Shown one piece after another: positions 11,310 through 24,786 of a stretch of DNA of 64,000 nucleotides (within the stretch, counting starts at the first letter, position 1; each line of letters begins with the position of its first letter). The translations under genes were made by a program, and so were the position numbers. The DNA lies in NCBI GenBank assembly GCA_964036275.1, contig OZ038438.1, positions 4,532,978 to 4,596,977 of the forward strand, read 5' to 3'. Under the pieces are notes generated by a model. It saw nothing but the letters and a program-made list of their open reading frames with translations. It was not told where the DNA came from and ran no database searches. The stretch is from Litoditis marina. Its lineage: Eukaryota > Nematoda > Chromadorea > Rhabditida > Rhabditidae.

Positions 11310-12490
11310 CGACGTGGCCGTATATAAGCTGTGCGAACCCATTACCACTACAAGTCAAACCTGTCAAGAAAAACCCGTCCTCTTTTCTTCTCGCTCGAAA
11401 ACGTGAATCGAGAAAACGTGGAAACCATTACGAAGTACCTTAAAATTGTTTGAAACACTGAAATGTCCGATTCAACTTTGTAATGATTAATTGAGTTTTT
11501 GCGGAGTTACTCTTCATACTAGTTCAGTCTTTTACAGACAAACTGAACCAATTTTCATTTTCTCAGAGGGGTTCAACTGATGATGACCCAACCCTCTGAG
11601 AAAACCCAAAACCGTCTTGAATCAGGGTCGAAACGGTTTTGAGTACATCTCTCACTGAGCACATTAACTTAATCATACCATCATGAACCAAGTAGATAGT
11701 TTTCTCGACCTGTTTGCACCAAAAAACCTCACAAAAACGTCGCTGAGCAAACGCTTAGTTATTTGAATGGAATAATATTCGTTTGTTGTGTGCTTTTCAC
11801 GGTTTTGGAGGCTAAACATAGAAATCCAAATTTAGTTTTTTACTATACTATATGAAAGTCACCGGATGTAAAAAGATTTGTTGAAATAATAAAAACAAAA
11901 CGGAAAACGAAAAAAATGATTATATAAACTCTTTCTGATTAGTATTGATATTTGATAATATGAATTCTTCCAAAATCTATTGATATTTGATAATATAAAT
12001 TCTTCCGAAACGTCAATTTTAAATCATTAAACTCTCCCAGAGTTGTAATCTGGAGTATTTGTGTATTTATCCAATCTTTTTCTATGTACCATGCAGATGC
12101 CTGTCTCAAATAAGTGGTAGACCGATATTTGAACACCAAGAGAAATGTCACAAACTGACTTAATAGTTTATTAGAACTGAAGATTATCCAACTCGACCCC
12201 CCCCCCCCTCCCGAAGGTGGGTGACGATTATACTACGCTATCTTCGACCAGGGTGCGGGAAAACTGTACATTATTTCCCAAGTGGAACGATTGCACATTT
12301 TTCTCAAAAACTTTGGTATATTACCGAAGGTGAGATTCGACGTAGCATGTTGAAACCACGGTGAACGGCAGCGACGCTGGAGGTGACAGTGGCACTTCCA
12401 CCACCATTTCTTACTGACGTCCCTGATGACTGAGAAAACTCTAAATGTTTTGCAGTGATTATGCTCATCTATCTCGTAGTCTCTGCTTGT

Positions 12491-12613
12491 CAAAGAAGGA
12501 CGATTATGTGGACCGATCCCGTGTCAACGGTCCTTTAAACTGCAATTGAAAAATGTATTGCGGTTCAAAGGACTGAAGCGTTGCGATTGGACCACATAAC
12601 CGTGCTTCTTTAA
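12491..12613. repeat. Foldback MITE, ACGATTATGTGG family, copy 3
   Basis: Intergenic copy. Left arm AAGGACGATTATGTGGACCG; right arm GGACCACATAACCGTGCTTC, inner arms CCTTTAAACTGC and GGTTCAAAGGAC. Confidence 0.8.
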
Positions 12614-14429
12614 CGTCTTAGCTGATGAGCATGAAAGTGAATGTTTACGAATGAAGCAGTATAGCCGCCTATATACACCAAAAAAATATGTTCTGGTTAA
12701 CCTACTTGCAATGGACCAAAATGACACTCTAATCAAACATTCGAAGGTTGTAAAGTGAAACTATTTTGTAAGTCTAACTTCTCAGTTAGAATCTGGGAGA
12801 CTGTGACGACATGAAACTACGGCGATAATTGATTCACTCCTCATGGCTATTGACTCTAATAAGTTTGAGAAAAGTAACTCGCAGAATACTTCTGCTACAG
12901 TATCACAGAATATCGTCTTGTTCACTTTTTGCTGATATAGAGGTCAAACCAAACCCAACTCACACATTTGTTGGTTTCCCCACTTTTTACTAATTACTCA
13001 CTGGTATGTGAACGTGAAGTATCAATTGCGTGGAAAGTTTTTGTTTGTTGTATAGGTTCAGAAGTGGTTTCTACTGTATTGTATTATAACTGAAATGTTT
13101 CTACTGTATTCATTGTACTTTCAGCTATTATATCTGGCAGCTAAGTAATGATTCAATAATAACTTTTTTCGCACTTCTTAATTTAGTTCTGTAGAGGTCA
13201 GGAAGCGGAAACAGTGTAAGTAAGAAATCAAGTAGAATAACCATAAGTGAATCAACGAAAATGACCAAAACTCCGATCCCTCTTGAGATTTCTTTTCATT
13301 TCTTGGTTTTGCTTTGCGACAGTAAAAAACCAGCGAATACCTTTTTCTTTTTTTCTAAATTACCATCTCAACACAGCCACTGTTACCTAATGTGAGTTTC
13401 TTAACAACACCCGCACGAGATTGCAGCTGCAGAGATCGAACCGAAACTTCATTGCGGTTTGAATAACTACTACTGCAGCCTGTCTTGTTTTTCTTCTCTC
13501 TACATTTTCTCGAAGAATAGAGGCGACCGTCTTCAAGAAAATCAGTGATTGTTTCTTCGTAGATGTCTCGGCACTGCACTGTGAAATGAGGATGAGAAAT
13601 ATTTGAACTCCTTCCGCTACCTCACTGGGGAGCCTCAGGGGAAGGTATCTTGATTTTCAGTGGTTGCGCTGGGGTGGAGGCGAAACGTACCACTTTCTTC
13701 TCTTCATTAATCCTACTCCTTTAGTTTATTTTTTATGTGTCGAGCTTGTTATTTACAGTACCGTCGCTTGTGTCCGGTATCTGATGGAAATCAGTTGTCT
13801 CTTACGGCTCATTTACGGCTGTTTTCTCACCGCATATGTCACCACTTCGAAAGGGTATCAACAGTATATGAGTTTCTTCATTGCCTCATTGGATCAGAAG
13901 TCTGCAAACCTTTGGACCTATGATGGTTACGGAACGTTTTCAAGGTCGACTAATTTTCTTTGAAGCTAAATGATAAACCATCGTTACAAAAGTGTATCAA
14001 ATGATTGTAATCCAGTAGTCGATTGCTCTAGGAATTATCCTTGTAGCGTCCTTCTGTATACTTCTATCCCACTCATTTTGATTTCTCAATATAATTATAG
14101 TAAAGTTGGAATATTTCAGCTACGAAATGTTTTGTACCGGCCTATCTGGTGAGAAGGATTTCCGTTGGTGTGCCAGCCGAGTGGGGTATTCATCAATATA
14201 TCGTCCTAACTCCATTGGAAAATCGTTTTTTTCTCTCGTTCAAACATTACGTGCAATCGAAAATTTACGCGCACCGTATTTGTTCCCTGCTTTGTTCTCT
14301 TGCGCTTGAGCATCTGCAATCTCGTTGTACAAACTTCTACTGGCTTTCTAATCAGTTTTTTATACATGTACAAAGAAATGTTGAACAGCAGCAGCACAGC
14401 TACGATCTGGTGAAGTTCTTCCCAAACGG

Positions 14430-14645
14430 ACTCTTCCGGAACCAAAATCGAACCGATTCTTCCCGAACTAGGTGGTTACTTTCCAAATCGAACCAAATTT
14501 GGGCCTATAACCGAACCTATTCAACTTATTAATGCTAAAGTTAGTCGACTATACGTAACGTTTATTAGGGTTTGGTTCCGTTTCCTGTCGGTCTGAGTAC
14601 GCAAGTGGTTCGGTTTCTAACCGAACCACAGGCGAAATTTGCCAC
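14430..14645. repeat. GAACC/GGTTC palindromic element
   Basis: Dense GAACC words in the left part (GGAACCAAAATCGAACCGAT) and GGTTC words in the right part (GTGGTTCGGTTTCTAACCGA), giving a foldback. A similar stretch occurs at 58080-58240. Confidence 0.55.
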
Positions 14646-15201
14646 AGAGTCAAGTAAATTGATTACGATTCAAACAACGTGTTTTTCCGCTAAACAGAAA
14701 AAACGCCTTCGAAGGACCCGTACTTTTATTTTCAGGCCTCAGCATGAGCGGCAATTATAGTAAACCTGGACCAAACTTACCGTACTTATCATATTATCAT
14801 TGCCGCGAATTATGAATTTTTTGAATCGTCACATATTGATCGATTGGTTTTTTAGTAAATATTTATGCTCCTGTTTTTGATTGAGCTTTGTTTTCTTTTC
14901 AATCTTTATCATTTTTTCAAGTGGGTCGGCAATTTAATGAAGACTATCTACTCTAGATTCAGTCTCGAGGCAGGAACATTCTTCTTTTTTCATCACCTCC
15001 AATAGATATAATGCAAATTTAAAGTAAATTACACACCCTTTTTAATGCATCTAAGACAACATATGAAAACATCGGTACGGTTCACCTGAGACATTCCTCT
15101 GAGACTCGAGACATCTCCTGAGTAGTTTGTCGTCTTGGTTTAGTTTCCACGCTTATTGTCATTTTGCGACATCGTTCCAAAGAAAGAAAACATACATTCA
15201 G

Positions 15202-18200
15202 ATGGATGAGAACGTGGAACTAGACAAGTCTGATGAAGTTGTCGAGGAAGATATGGAAGACGAACTGGTAGAGAAGGAGCTCGCTACCATTTTCGAAAAC
15301 GACTTGGAAAATGAGAATGACAGGTTGGTGATTTTGTTATTTGATTTTCGAAATTGTGATACTAGCTCTAGCACAGATGATCGCGTTTGATCAGTTAGAT
15401 CTAACTCTGCTATTCTCGTTTCGTGTTCGTTGATATATAATTAATTCATTTTAAAAAAAAATTGAAGAGTTATTGTAACTATCTTCGAAGTAGCTATCAA
15501 ATCCTCATGAGCAGTGATTTTCACAAGGATTGCATTCCATTTGCAATTATCGCAAGAATCGCAATTCATTATTATACTGTTAACGATGATAAGGCAGTGG
15601 TATGCTATACACGGTCTAATATATTTCATAAATTTATACTATAGACAGCCTTCTATTACAAGTAATGTCCGATTGCATAAATGCAGCCAGGTCGCCAAAA
15701 GACAGGCAGTATTTGCAGACAATCAAAAACCTGTGCTGAAAATCAGTATTCAGACCATTTCATTGCTTGAGTTAGGGGTAATTCCCGAAAAATTTCCCTT
15801 TTCATACTGTACTCGTTATGTAGAATGTGGTACATTTCAGATCGATGACACCGTTGCCTTCCTTCGATATGGACGTTTCTACCGTTCCTGATGATTCAAC
15901 AGTGTATCGCGATAAGAGAGGTATGTTAGCTCTAGATCTAGATTCATCGAGGCAAATTGCTGGGTATGTTTTCGGTTCTCGTTTTATTAGTGGCGGAACT
16001 CATAGTTTGGTCATGTTGGTTGGATAGATAGACCATTTGAAACAAAAATGCTCCTCTGCCAAATTTGGTTGATTTCCATGCAAGTTGGCCGTATTCTAAA
16101 CAAAAACGGGTTCCCTTGTCAGTATGACTAATGTCCCATTATCGATATCAAATCGTATTTTGCAACCATCTCTCTCTCCATGGCTAAATTTTCCAACCGT
16201 GAATAAACCTATCCATTTTATTGATTTGCAGTAGGCGATCGTTCATTTTGCGTAAGATAGAGCCATTCACAACCGTCCCTACTGGTTTTCATGAAATGAA
16301 AAATAATAATTGCAGTTGAAGTCAGTCGTCCAGGAACTTGGCCGCGCACTGATTCTGGTTATCAGGTGAGTTTAGTTGATTGAGTGCGATATTGTCCAAT
16401 TTTCTTGGCTCGCTAATTTGTGCTTGGTGAACCAGCCTCTCGAAAGCTACTTGCCATAATGTCGCTTATTCAACATCATGCACTCCAATAAAGTTGTCCA
16501 AATAGTCAGAAAAGTTAGAGAAAAAGCATGGATTTTCACGAGTTTGAATTCAACAACCGATAATTTTTTGAAAAGTAGTGGCACTGATTTGTGCTATCAT
16601 TGCACCTAATGCTATTCTTTAGAAGAAGAGACTTCACATTGTAATTTGTTTCGATTTCATGGAAGCGAGGTTGTGGAGGTAAAAGCGTAAAGGTCACATT
16701 CTCAACCACATTTGTATACAAAGTGTATTTTCCCTCCAGCAAAACGTTCAGTCTTGAACCCCCAGTTTGGCTGTTTCTATGTGTGGTTTTTTAGGATGAG
16801 GACGTTGTCGCTCTGGCAAAAGAGGTTCAGAGATCGTCTCTGTCGAAGAGTTTTCGAGCTAAGAAGAAGTTAGTGGGTTCACGCGGAAGGTCGAAATCGA
16901 AAACCATTCCATTGCTTGGCAGAAAAGGGGTGAGGATGAAAAATGATTACGGATATATAAATTATTCCAGGTTCCTAGATAAATTACTTCACAAATTATT
17001 CAGTATTGTTTTTTTTTCGTGAACTCAGTGCCGAAAGATAATTGTTAGGTAATATTATAATGCTAAGTATGTTTCAAGTTTCATTCATAATGTTACATAC
17101 TGGGGGCCCAGCTTATGACCAATTTTTAAGTTTGTTTATATGATGCTGTTGTGTACTTATATGTAGTTCTTCTAGTTTTTACTGCTTAGTTTTCATGGCT
17201 ATTTTGTTGCAGGTGCGTCATCGGTCGCGCGCCTCATCCGCCTGGCGTGGTGCCAGCACCAGTGTGGCGCGTAGCCTCACCCGCCGCGGAAAATATTCCG
17301 CTGATGCGATCATCCACACGCCTTCACCCATTCGTTTCAATAGTCCACACAATAACACAAGTACTGTTGCTACGGTAGGTATGATTCGTGACAGCTTCCC
17401 GCTGCTCCGCGCTCTCATCATAATATTCTAAAAACCACCTTTCGAACCCCAAACAAATTTGATCGTGTCAACCCAAAATCATGTGTGAGGTTGTTATTTT
17501 CTTTATTCCCGAAGAATATTCATTTTCGACCGAATAGTTGTTTAAGTGTTGACCTTGCCTCAATTCATAATATGATAACGGCTATTCTATCACACTATCA
17601 TCACCACACTCTTCTAAACGATCATGCAACACCCACGAACAACATGAAATCTGAAAATTTGATTAGTTATTTTCAGCCATCTGTTCCGCCTCTGCTTCCG
17701 TTGATGGAAAAGCATAACCATCTCAATGGAGGTTCGTTTTTCACCCACTACTCTTTTTCTGCGTTCAGATGGCCAGAATATTTGAAGGGGATCCCCGTTT
17801 CTGTCAAAAAAAACTGGAATGTGTATTTGGGGTAACCACCAAAGCAATGGACAAAACGTAACAGGAGAGTAACTGTTGACAAAGGTAACAGGAAACTTGG
17901 GAGTCCTCATTTTTTCGAGGAAAATTGGGGTTCTCGTAACCTTTGTCGTTCATATGCCGAGCTGGTGGCCTGGTGCTGCAAAAAAGTATCATTATTCAAG
18001 CTTAGTTGGGATTCTATCCATCTGATATACTGAGTGATACCCTTAGCCTGCTTAGTATCGCTTGTTCAGTAGTGCTGCTATATATGGTACCTGCATTGCG
18101 TACCACATACTCATTCTCCTCTTTGTATCGTCAATGAATGTTATTTCTAGTTTCAGTTGATGCCAACCCCTGATGGATACATAATGATTTTATTCATTTA

Positions 18201-18366
18201 TCACCGTCTAAGTATTCTCCCCATATTTCCTGATTCATAGCAAAAGCGAACGATGACATCGTAATAATCTCAGACTCAGACTCAGACTGGTATTCGAGCT
18301 CTCGTAAGTTGTTGATTATATCGCCAGTTTTTTTTAGTTCGAAACACCATAATAATTATAAAATGA
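15202..18366 (+). CDS. Unrecognised charged protein with C-terminal SUMO-interaction-like motif
   Basis: Family not recognised. Eight exons join in phase: 15202-15323, 15841-15920, 16316-16365, 16795-16929, 17213-17374, 17677-17731, 18241-18303, 18338-18366, giving 231 residues. The N-terminus is very acidic (MDENVELDKSDEVVEEDMED) and could be helical. The middle is basic and Ser/Arg/Lys-rich (SRGRSKSKTIPLLGRKG, VRHRSRASSAWRG). Near the end is DIVIISDSDSDW: a hydrophobic VIxI-like core followed by Ser/Asp, the arrangement of phospho-dependent SUMO-interaction motifs. Low complexity and the basic patch suggest a nuclear, nucleic-acid-associated protein; this is inference. The ATG follows directly after an acceptor ending ATTCAG. 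The last short exon (LRNTIIIIK) is the least certain; another acceptor near 18440 is possible. Confidence 0.75.
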
Positions 18367-19976
18367 TAGTTCGTCATCCAAGAGCGCGATCTCACTGTTC
18401 TGTGAACCATGTCAATTTGCGTTTCTTTCTGGCCATCTAGATCAATGTACAGTGTATTATATCTTTGATGTTCTCTCTTTCCCCATCATTTGTCCTTGGA
18501 GTGTTGATAGTGTTCAACTACATAATATGTATATTCACACCTTACAACCCATTGTTTTTAATACGATATTTACTATTGTTGTTAGTCGGTGTTCATTTTT
18601 CGAAAGGATCGCACATAATTGTGGATTCCATTGTTTTCCTCATGTGTTTCTTGTTTCTGACCTCGTCATCTTTTTTGTACCCATTTCGGCATGCGTGATA
18701 CATAAATTCTTTAATAACTACTCTTTGAAATTCAAAACTGACAACCGCTTTTTTCTGGAATGACTTAATCGTCATAAATAATTCTAGCGGATTCAGTTTG
18801 GTATCCGAATTGTGATTCTGCGTTGCGATTGCATTTGAATAATCAAGATGTAATACATTGGTTAAATCTTATTGAAGTACATACATGCAACCAAACAAAT
18901 GTCTGTTCCTAATATGGCTCTCTCATATATACATATATATGAATTATAGCTCTGTCTTTATCACTGCACAGTTGTTGGCGTTTTGCTGAGAATATCAGGA
19001 ATCGAACTACAAATATAGTTCGCCCCCTCTAAAGCCAGCCTGTACGGTCCGTATGTTTGGTGAATTCTATATGTAACCGGGTTTTTAGGTAACCTAACCC
19101 TTTTTTGGTAACCTATTTTTAGGTTACCTCAGCAGGTAACCGGATGGTAACTTAAAATGAAAAACCGGTTACCCGTTTTTCTAACGCTTTTTCTAATTTT
19201 TACCGTTAGATTTACCGGTAACCGGATTTTAGTTTCAGGTTACTTCCAGGTTACCTACTCAGGTAACCTGAAAAAGAGGTTACCAAAAAAGGGTTAGGTT
19301 ACCTGAAAACCCGGTTAGTTGTAGAATTGGCCTGTGGCCGTTTCCCTATCACGCTGTGTTCGTAGTTGGGTATCATTGCTCTTGCTCGAAACTAAAAAAA
19401 AACAAACTAAGCCGTGTATTGAAAACAAACTACAATAGAGATTTGTTCACGTTCTATACCACAATTTTGTTAAAGTTTTCCATTGTGTCAAACTGGTTTC
19501 TGTGCGTGTGTGTTAACTATACTAGGGGAGATGAACAGAATATTCATTAAATTTGTGCCCAATCTTCCGAAAACTTGTCTTGTAGACACAAACATGTACA
19601 TATAATATATTTCCTATGACACAAAAATCTGATGAAAGAACTCCGGAGAAGGTACTCGAAATAGAACTAATGCCCGTGTGAAATGGCCGTTGGCTGCTAG
19701 ATAGAAACTAGACAATAACTAACAATTAAAATGAAAGACAACAAATATCAGTGGCCATTCTTCCACGAGGAACCGCGTCTTTTAGCAATCACTCGGTTAT
19801 CCTTGCAACCGGAGTCCGAATTGAACAGGTAACCATTCTTCTAGGAACCGATTTCGACAATACCTTTTGAATGAAGTGAGCGCCTAGTGGTTTATGAAAC
19901 GGTTACTAATCATGACCCGGTCGGTTAACCGATGTGTTAAACGCAAAACACGGTTGAATAAAGACAGAAACGAGGA
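18367..19976. other. Convergent intergenic region
   Basis: Between the 3' ends of the plus-strand SIM-like gene and the minus-strand TRPN gene. It contains a GGTAACC element (19060-19332) and a GGTTACC/AACCGG-rich stretch near 19780-19960. No exon seen. Confidence 0.6.
19060..19332. repeat. GGTAACC foldback element, copy 2
   Basis: Intergenic copy from TGAATTCTATATGTAACCGG to GTTAGTTGTAGAATTGGCC; same arm order as the other four copies. This one shows the family's end sequences most clearly. Confidence 0.87.
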
Positions 19977-22900
19977 TCATTCTTCGACATCTCGCGGTTC
20001 TCCTTTGATTCGATTCATCTGGTAGTACATGGACACAATGCGCCTCCAGTCTATCACGGTCTCGATGGACCAGTCGGCTGAGGCACCCAGTTCAGCACCC
20101 TCTCCACGCATATCTAGAACAACAACAATAATAAACCGTTGTATTATCTTTTAATTGTCAAAGCTCACACATAAAGTATGAACACACCGAATTTGGAGAA
20201 TGCGAAATGATAAACATCACATTCTCCAATGTATTTTGACAAGCTAGGGGACTAGAGACTAGAGAACGAGAAGAAGAAAAGTATTAAAGTGTTTTTGTGC
20301 TTCTTGAAAAATTACGCGATTCAAAACGGTTCGAAATCAGAGCCCTGTTCTCGATCAAATAGTTTCGTGTCCGGAAAAACGGCTAGTTAAAGAAGTTTGC
20401 CGGAAGTCGTACCGGTCCCGTCTTCTCGCAAAGCCGGACTGGTCCGTCCCTGCTGTCCGCCGCCCATGGAAAATGCGTCTATATTCTCCTCGAACCTCAG
20501 ATCTTGTTGGGCCTTCAGAGTGCAGACACGTACTGAAAGATCGATATCTGTGAAAGTGTAGTAGCAATACAAGTTAAGAACACATGGAATGTTTTGAGTG
20601 TCCGCGTGAAATTAATGTATCAGATAGGTAAATATATCTATGTGTACCGGAAATCCATGAGCCTTTCACATGAAGCGGGAGAGAAAACAGCAATCATACA
20701 TTTTAGAATTCGGCCATCAATGCTGACATCGCAAACATTTTACGTACAGTTGATTTCTGGTACACACGCAAATATTTTCTTGCCGTAGGTACTTTGATAG
20801 TTTCGATCATGTCCTTGCTTTGCCAACGTCAGATTTTGGAGTCTGTGTTTTGAGTGAAAATAGCAAAAAAAACTACGATGTACGTTTTTAAACACAACAG
20901 GAGTATAGATGTACTACTCTGACGAAGATGTTCTATTGGTCAGGCCTATATGTACCGGTACTCACATCGGTTCCTCCAGGCCACTCGCAGTACCACAATC
21001 AGTTTGGTCAACATGTTGATCGGAGACGGGGTGGCACTGCGCTTGTTCATCTGCCTGATGAGTATCGCTCGACCAAACTTCCATTCCTGTAAACACCTTA
21101 GGTAGTCGACACCTTTCCTACTGAGACTCTTACAGTACCCATTCGAAATCTACAATGACTTTTTCTAATTTTCCAGAATAGTTCAGCACACTTTTTGTGA
21201 TGGGGAATCATTAATAAAATGCTAAATTTGTTAGATTTTGGGATAGTATTCCCAAAAAAATCTTTAAGATGATCATTTTTCTCGGGCACGGTAGCAATCC
21301 TTCCAATCTCGTCTTACGATATACTACTCAACTCATCCTGAACTACCTGCAAACTTTCAATTCTGAAGTATATCAAAGATCATAATGATCTCATCAGTAC
21401 TAATACTGAGGATCACGACTAGTTGTTTACCAACAACGCCGTTTACCTTATCTGATTGTGCCTGAATTCGCTGGTAGGTATCGGACATCATAGCAATCAG
21501 CAGGTTGATGAGCACGATGAGAGTCACCATCATGTAGATGCCGAACAACAACTTCAGAATGATTTTGGCAAAGTCCGGCACCAAGTGCAGTGGAGGCATG
21601 CTGTCCGGCTCCACCAATCTGGAACAAGTGTGTCAACTACTGCACTAAAGGACCACAGCGTTTGTACACTCTTTGCAAACCAGGCGTTTATGGTGCTGTT
21701 ACGTTCCTCCGCGATACGACTCTCGCAAAACAGTTAGCAAAGCGAGAGACGCAGGATGAGAAGGTGTGGGGGAAATCCCTGCATACCTATCCTGGCCAAC
21801 ACCCAGACTCACCCAAACAAAGAGAAGAAGAGCATTTCGAGAGTTTGTGACGGGGAGGCGAGTCTCATCAGCTCGGCGCTGTCTTCGTCTACAGGTTGAT
21901 AAGCGGGCTGAATCAAGGATAAAATCACTGATTAACTAAATACATGAAGTCTAAGCAGCACTTTCACAACAGTGTGGTTCGCCTCGAAACTGTAAGTTTT
22001 GAAGATAATCGAATATTAAAGAAGCAGAAATAGATGAGATTCCCTTTTAAACAGTTGTTTCGGCTCATTTCCGATGCGGCGTAATAATCGCTTCCCGAAA
22101 AGTTTCTGCCACCTTTTGAACTCTATTTTTGTACGGAAGTTTGGCAAACTTGTTTAAGGGAGGTAGATTCGCTATGTGTCGTCGCGCGATACTTTTGTTC
22201 TTTTCACAAGTAACTTCTCTCAAAAGAATAATCACGACCAAACGTTATCACTCAACGCGACCGAAATTGGAAATCACTATTCAGCACAAAAACGGTTTTC
22301 CAAATTGACGCAACATGTGAGTTCGCTTGACTTTTGTGCTATTCTTGCTCAGAAAACACAATTGTTAGGAAAAAGCTAGAATTATTTGCGGAACAAGTTC
22401 TCACTTGAAATATAGAAGTCACATGTAACGTGAAACCAGCAACAAACAATAGAAGAATCACGAGAAACCGAGCCAAATCATACATAAGATCTCTGAAAAA
22501 GAAATCATATGAAAACGACAAAATTCATAAATCTGTATAAGTACATCAATAGAATTGAATCGGGTTCGGTAAAAATAAACTTTGCTCGCCAAGTTATATC
22601 GTTTCCATGTGGCTGTCAATAGTAATAATCATGAATCCAATAGGTTACTACGACTGTAACCAGCTCAAAAAGCACCTAGGGAACTAATTTTATCCAAACT
22701 TCGTACCGTCTTTAGTTAAAGATTAAAATGAATTTTAAACTTAATAATATTGTATAACCAACCGGATGATGATTGCCCACGGCCCAAACAAATGATGTAC
22801 CGTCAAGAAGTCCAAATACTCCACAAACGCGAACAACAAAGCGAATGCGAACAATTGATTCTGAAATTAATAAGAATAGGTCCTCAGCAAGAATGCAGGA

Positions 22901-24786
22901 ATAAACCTTAACACAGATCCCATCCTGCGTCTCTCGCTCTACCCTCTATTTCAGTTTCTATCCCGGCGGGACGCGAGAGCAAGTGAAATGAAATATGGTC
23001 TGCTGAGTTGAAGAGAATACTCTTTTCGAGAAAGAATTCCGTTCTCGTAGATATTCAGCACTGAATGTGTAATTTTATTTCAACTCGAAAGCAAATGGAA
23101 GGGTGAGATGATTTCGTCTTGTAGATAAACCGTATTAGAGAGCATTTGTTTTGTCAAGTTTCAAACTCATTCTGTGTTGTTTCATCTGTCTTGAATTAGA
23201 TAATACAGTTATAGCGATGGACTGAATTCACAACTAATGATTTCGCGGTACTGATCTCTAACCATCATCTGGCTCAAAAGTGCTTAGACAAAACATGGAC
23301 ACGCTTATGCTTACAGTCTTGAACTCAAAAACGATATAACGAATTCATCCTTTTGATTCAAACGGTTTGCTATGCACACCGTTTTCTGATGGATACCTTT
23401 AGATACAACATAGTTCTGGCGAAATGTAGTTTTTCATCATTGTCGAGATGGGTGAGAAAGAGGGCGGGTAACAAAAAGGCCAGTACATGGATGGCTATGG
23501 CTATGGCAGACAGAACTAATATCAAAACCTGAAAAAATTGTCAAAAAATCAAAAATAGGAGATAACACCCAGTTGCCGTTCGTACAGGAAGTTTGCATAC
23601 ATTTTCTTTTGACATCGACCCTAATAAATATTCGAAAATGGGCTTTCACACATGTAATGGCATTTCCAGCTCAAAGAATGCTCGTCTAAAATAAAAAATA
23701 ATAACAAGACCACTTGATATTCTAGAAAAAAAGAGTGACTCGACCTTAACAATACCAAGTCCCGAACCGCCACCCATTGAGGATAACTCCGAAACCAGGT
23801 TACCAGATAACCAGAGAAGCAAAAGCCATTCGACAGAATTTGGCACAACAGATGTAGTTTCGTATCTAAACAACAGAATGAAACGTGAACACGGTGTAGC
23901 CTGCTCAACCTCTTATCCACACTAACGATACTACCTAAGTTCAGACTCAACAAGTTCTCGTTTTTGTCCATTTTCCTTCCTTTAAACCATTTTAGTGTAG
24001 TGTTCATGTTTGCTCACAAAATACTCATTAGAAGGTTTGACCGGTTCCTGTAAAAAATATACCGATGAATGGAAAGGAGTATGGCCAACTTATCATTGAA
24101 ATATAACACACTTGTTTCGAATGTGAAAACTCACATTTTATGAGTTATATTGAGCACAACAACCGTCAGCAAAATTGTGAAGTAGACATGAGACACGATG
24201 TGACAGACGAATTTGATTATGGGAGCACGACCTAAAATTGAGAAATTGTAGCGCTACCAAAACATCGTGTGGCGAAACGAACAAAATGACACATGAACTC
24301 ATAAACTGCCACTCGTAAAGTACAGTTAGAGATACGGTTCACTATCTTTGTTTCATAGAAAACGTCACGGTCTCTAATACTTCAATAAAACAATAGTTTT
24401 GCACAAACTGAACCGTTGTGTTCCGAATTCAGAGTGAATGATGAAAAAACAAAAGAAAAATCACTTTCTTATACACCTATGTTGTTTATGAAATGCAAAT
24501 TTGAAGGGTTCGAAGAGCCCACCGATTCGGCTGTCGAGTGGCAATGAGAAGTAGAACCAGGCTGGAGGACAAATGAACACGAACAGCGAAAACGCAACCG
24601 TTTTTCCTGAACCAGTACATAATTTATGCGTGGAGAATTGGATAGAAAGTTGGATATAAAATCAAACGTAGAATGTGGAAATCTCAAAAGTAAGTAGAAA
24701 GTTCACATACCGAATGACCAGTCAACCCGAGCAGTCCAAATCTCAGTGAGATATCGCTGTACAGAAGCGTAGGAGACCACCTCTTT
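19977..24786 (-). other. trp-4: TRPN gene: linker, membrane, pore and C-terminal exons
   Basis: Exons: 24786-24711, 24606-24475, 24231-24135, 24047-24018, 23865-23745, 23528-23397, 22860-22763, 22492-22405, 21907-21813, 21618-21447, 21086-20966, 20532-20413, 20113-19977. Segments: S1 (IVSHVYFTILLTVVVLNI), S2 (EWLLLLWLSGNLVSEL), S3 (LILVLSAIAIAIHVLAFL), S4 (FAFVEYLDFLTVHHLFG), S5 (LVILLLFVAGFTLHV). The pore helix and filter are around TLEMLFFSLFG, S6 is MMVTLIVLINLLIAMMS, and the TRP-box region is EWKFGRAILIRQMNK. The tail has a Gly/Gln-rich stretch (MGGGQQGRTSP) and ends with IDWRRIVSMYYQMNR, a conserved TRPN end. A 30-nt exon (24047-24018) lies between S1 and S2. Confidence 0.92.

Larger units (their letters stand above)
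10250..15201. other. Long intergenic region, no gene recognised
   Basis: Almost 5 kb between two plus-strand genes. It holds a tRNA-derived SINE copy (11109-11309), an end of the TAAGACGCTGCAATCT element (about 10920-11108), a 12-base poly-C tract at 12197-12208, a foldback MITE (12491-12613) and a GAACC/GGTTC palindromic stretch (14430-14645). Open frames here (for example 13664-13963 and 14149-14532) lack codon-like composition and splice context. Confidence 0.55.

Noticed and set aside
14149..14532. 127-codon plus-strand open frame
   Set aside because: AT-rich, no splice context, no recognisable motif, and its right part overlaps a GAACC palindromic repeat.
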